Below, piece by piece: positions 60,001 through 64,000 of a stretch of 64,000 nucleotides of DNA (its first letter is position 1; every line of letters begins with the position of its first letter). The stretch comes from Oscheius onirici. Taxonomy: Eukaryota; Nematoda; Chromadorea; Rhabditida; Rhabditidae. The stretch lies in assembly GCA_932521025.1 (NCBI GenBank), contig OW051472.1:1488001-1552000 (forward strand), read 5' to 3'. The position numbers and the translations under genes are program-made. A model generated the notes under the pieces. It saw only the letters and a program-made list of their open reading frames with translations, was not told where the DNA came from and did no database searches.

Positions 60001-63000
60001 CAAAATAAAAAATATTTTTTCGATGCGCTTGTAAAACGATAATCGCTAAGGAAAACTAATGAGTTTATCGGTTCTCAATTGAAAATGTATCCTAAGAATG
60101 TTCGAGAAAGATTCTCTCACAGGGTTTCCTGTTTATGAAATTTTTCCTCACACTACCTAGATTCATAGGGATCAAAAAATGTTTCAAGCTTAGCTTAGGA
60201 ACTCGCCTTTTGAAAATCAGTGTATTATCTGCTCTTTTTCGTATACACTAAAAAACTTGAATGAAAAAGCTAGGCAACACTAATGGTAGAGATTTCACGG
60301 CAAACCGGTATTTTGTTCTGTCTCAGAAAACCATGAAAGAGTTTTCAATGAATGCGATCGACTGGTTCAAATTGTTTCACAGCTTGAAAATTTCCAAAAA
60401 TGTTTCAAGATCGACCTATCTCATCAAGCTTCGACCTTCCACCAATAACCTGCCCCCAGGGATGGGCGAATATCAAAATCGAGCACGAATATCGAATACG
60501 AATATATTCGTCTTCTCCAAAATTGCCGAATATCAACTATATTCGATTCATTTCAGTATTCGCGAGTAGCGAATACGAAAAATATGCGAATATTCGTATT
60601 CGAATACGAATAACAGTTTTTGGTTTTTGGTATTCATCGAACTTTGAGGTTTTTTCAGGGTCCAGTAGTTCGGGTTTGAGTTAAGTGTACTTTTTAGATA
60701 GAACGAACAAAAAGCTAAAAAAACACTCGAAAATGCTCGAAATTTTAGCGAAAACTGTCCCAGTCTTTGTTTACTGATATTCGTTCCCACAACGCTATTC
60801 GAATATCGAATAACGAATACCAAAAAAACGCGAATAATTCCAATACTAATATTCGTATTCGAATATTCGCCCATCTCTGCCTGCCACGGTAGTATTCAAA
60901 ATAAACTCACTTGATTAGGTAACAATTGACTGCACTGTCCTCCTGATAGTAGATTTGACAGATTCTTCTATAGACACCGGGAGCCTGAAAGGTATTTCCG
61001 AAGACCCAGCCCAGATAGATGAGAAATATGATGGGCTCGACGGTCAGCTGTGAGACGAGGTAGGACAGCCGACTTTTGAAGGCTGTCGGCTGCCTACCAA
61101 CCATTTTTGGAGAGGGAGAGGGGTGGTTTTCTGGAAGAGAAATTTGAGAGAGATTGTGGAAGAAAACCAGAGTAAGAGAGTGAGGGACAGAGGAACAGAG
61201 ATACAGAGAGACAGAAAAACAGAGAACCAGGAAGTAAAAGTCAAAGAGACTGGATTGGTTCTGTTTGAACAGTAGTTCAATATAGCCCCCACACTGTGAT
61301 GACTAAGCCAGTAGTAGTATCAGATAAGAAAAGGACAGGCTCGTAGGCAAAAGAGACTAAAAATTACGTCATTTACAGCTGCATTGGAATGTTGGGAAAC
61401 GAATCAGATGGAGATGAAGCAAACTTTTGGTTACTATATTTCTTTTACGTCATCTTTGAAACATTTTAGAATCCTGCCGAAATTATTCGGAAAGTAGGAA
61501 AAATCACAAAATCTGTATGCGAGTCACAGGTCAATTTGACCAGATAATTGTTCCGTTCTGTTCCAGTAGTCGGAGTTTTTGGAACCAAAAGTTTATAAAC
61601 AGAGTTGTACACTTCCTTTTTTGAAAATGTGAAAAAAAGGCGAAAACAGAACAGGGTCAGCAAAGTTTTTTTTATTTCATTGTTAGCTCAAAACAAGGGA
61701 GACTGCCTTGGTAGAGTTGTGAGGCCGCACTCAAAACAACAAAAACTGACTAGTTTTTCAAAAAAGGTTAGGAATAACTAGGGAATAAATTCAAAGACCT
61801 GTAAGAAAAAGTTGCTAACTTTTCAACCGTTTTTGAGCCACAAGATGGTAATTCAATGCTTCTCAAAGAGTTCCTCTAGCATCTTTTTGTTTCAGTGTTA
61901 TTGTAATATGGTGAAAACTTTTGTTCAACCGATCGTTCACTGGAATAGGTATAAAACCCAATTTTTAATAAAAAGACAAGTACCGAAGATTTCGTAGTAT
62001 AATACATAGTTCGGCAGGCAAAACCCGTTAGTTTGAATTTTGGGCAGGTTTTCTGGCTGTTGGCGTTTTCAGACCCCTTAGACACTGAATTCTGAACTTT
62101 CACACGCTGAGTTCGGTAAAAACAACGAGAAAGTGAAATAATGGGTTGATGAATGGATGGCTAAAAAAAGTGCCAGTTTGAGAAAGCCAGCGCAAAAATT
62201 TAAACGAAACCATTACCAAAAGTTTATGTCTTTGAGATCCACAAAAAGTCATTGTGAACAAAGACCGACTAGCACAGAAAAAAAGTTAAGCAAAAAAGAC
62301 AAATCCGAAAAGAAAAACGAAAAATAAGACGAAATTCGCGAAAAAATCGACAAAATTCGTGTTTTTCGTACGAAACTTCAATTTTCTTTGCGGATTCATC
62401 TTCTTTTGCCTAACTTTTTTCTGTACTAGCTGGTATTTGTTCACAATGACTGGGGAAACACAAAAAAAACAGGAAAAAAGTGCGGAATTTCTTTTGCCAG
62501 CCGGTCCAAGCGCACATGTCTAGGTATGCCATAGTGTTAGGAATAGAAATGTTAGAGTTTTGAGTAAAAAACACATTTTGTTTCGTTGTCACCACAACTA
62601 GAACTGAACTTCTTTTGACCCTGTGCGGACAGAGTATGATTTTACAAAAGTTCAACATGAGGGGTCCGGCAACCTGTCTTTTTAGTGCAAAATTGTCTTT
62701 AGAAGTGGTACACCATGGGAAAAGAAAGTTTATGTTTCACTGCTAGTAGAGAAAAGAAAAGTAATTTTCCTTGGAGTGCTGTTTTGAACTTGCTGAAAAG
62801 AGAAAAAAACATTTTTGCAAGTATAGGTTTTTTAAAAGACTACTAACTAGCGAAAAAGGGAAAAATTACAGTTTCTGTCTCACTGTTCTTATAAAGTCAA
62901 CGAGGCTTCATGGAAGCGTTACGGCCTGGATGGAAACGAAAAAAAAACGAAAAAGAGTTTGCAAAAAAGTGCCCTATCGTTTTCAATTTTTCGAGCGTAT

Positions 63001-64000
63001 GCCTTTCGGTCTCAGTGTGTCCAAATCGCCGAAAACAATGTGAGCGTTCCGATCAAGGCCAGTCTTTTTGATGGGGGGAGAAGGGGGTTCGGAGACACGC
63101 GTTGAAAAGTTATAGCGACACGACTTCCCCTATTGGTGAAAAAAGAGGCGATGGAATCAAATAAGGGCGGAAATGGAGAGATTGAAGAGGAAATGATTGA
63201 TAAATGTTTTAGCTAGTTATATAACGGATAGAAAATAGTGAGAAGTGCTAGGGCTGGGAAAAATAGTGTGGAAAAAAAGGAGTATTGGGACAAACTTTAT
63301 GAAAATTTGAAGATTTTTTTTGGAATGAAACCAGGTGATTCGAAGGCGTCGATCTCAGAAAATCCTGTTTCTAGCACAACGTCTTTGCCAATTTGAGATG
63401 TCGAAAAAGCTCTTAAAAGAAAATTGTTTGATGTGAAATAATTTATTTATCCAAATTATATTGATGAACATGATCCTAGAATTATTACCTACCTTGTTTG
63501 AAACCAAAAAGGAGATAAACAAGTTTTTTCTCACCGTATTCTTTCTCCCGACCAGGGATGTTCGGATACTGGATTTCCGGATAGCACCAAGCTGATTTTG
63601 ACTGCGCACCTACTCGTGATACATACAGCCTGCGTTCGACATTCGACTACGGTAGTTGCCGATACGCAGGCCCATACGTATTAGGAGTTGGTGCGCAGTT
63701 AATTCAAAATGGCGATATCCGGTATCCGAACATCCCCTTCCCCAACCCATAATTTTTTTCCAAAAACTGTAAATTTTCCGGCTTTCGTTTGCATTTTCCA
63801 GCTTTTACCCAATGAGCAAAGTTGTAGTCCTGATTTAAGCTCTACAACTTTGCAGAACAAAAATGCTGTTATCACTATGAAAAATTACTTTTGCCTTGGT
63901 TGACAAGTTTTGACTGAGAATTATTTTTTTCACAGTGATAACAGCATTTTCGAGCTTCGCAATGTTCTGCAAAGTTGTAGAGCTTGATCAGGACTACAAC

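Overview
This is eukaryotic DNA, most likely from a nematode. The case for that rests on many small-exon genes with gtragt donors and tttcag-like acceptors, some 39-nt introns, a single large Vav-type signalling gene, and a heavy excess in non-coding DNA of TGTTTCA, the core of the promoter motif of nematode 21U/piRNA genes. I cannot name the genus. No prokaryotic or viral gene, rRNA gene or CRISPR array was seen.

Layout: 1-4808 is non-coding, with repeats and leftward-facing TGTTTCA motifs. 4809-35655 (+) is one Vav family gene (CH, acidic region, DH, PH, C1, SH3, SH2, SH3; about 1,004 codons in 22 exons); most of its 31 kb is intron filled with MITEs. 35656-38516 is repeats. 38517-40500 (-) encodes a mucin-like type I membrane protein, head to head with an ARF/ARL-type small GTPase at 40747-41874 (+). 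41875-45385 holds broken copies of the neighbouring genes (ENY2 promoter plus first exon; GTPase exon 3, inverted). 45386-46259 (+) is ENY2/Sus1 (SAGA DUB module and TREX-2). 46260-48827 is repeats. 48828-61104 (-) is a 12-exon major facilitator transporter of SLC46 type (517 aa). 61105-64000 is non-coding. I assembled all five genes by hand; exon phases close exactly except at one junction of vav.

The genes do not form an obvious pathway. Vav is an exchange factor for Rho/Rac GTPases, the ARF-like protein a membrane-traffic GTPase, ENY2 a nuclear chromatin and export factor, and the SLC46 protein a solute carrier.

The non-coding two thirds is the unusual part. First, I counted about 85 exact TGTTTCA heptamers by eye (both strands), none in the exons I built, in strand-coherent runs; this is what an intron-embedded nematode piRNA cluster would look like. 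Second, there is a set of hAT-type MITEs with 8-bp target duplications whose ends are related (CAGGG-TG) but whose bodies each echo a private short word and its complement. Third, there are TTAA-flanked piggyBac-type MITEs, TA-flanked Tc1/mariner-type foldbacks, tRNA-like SINE-type repeats, and several clear nested insertions.
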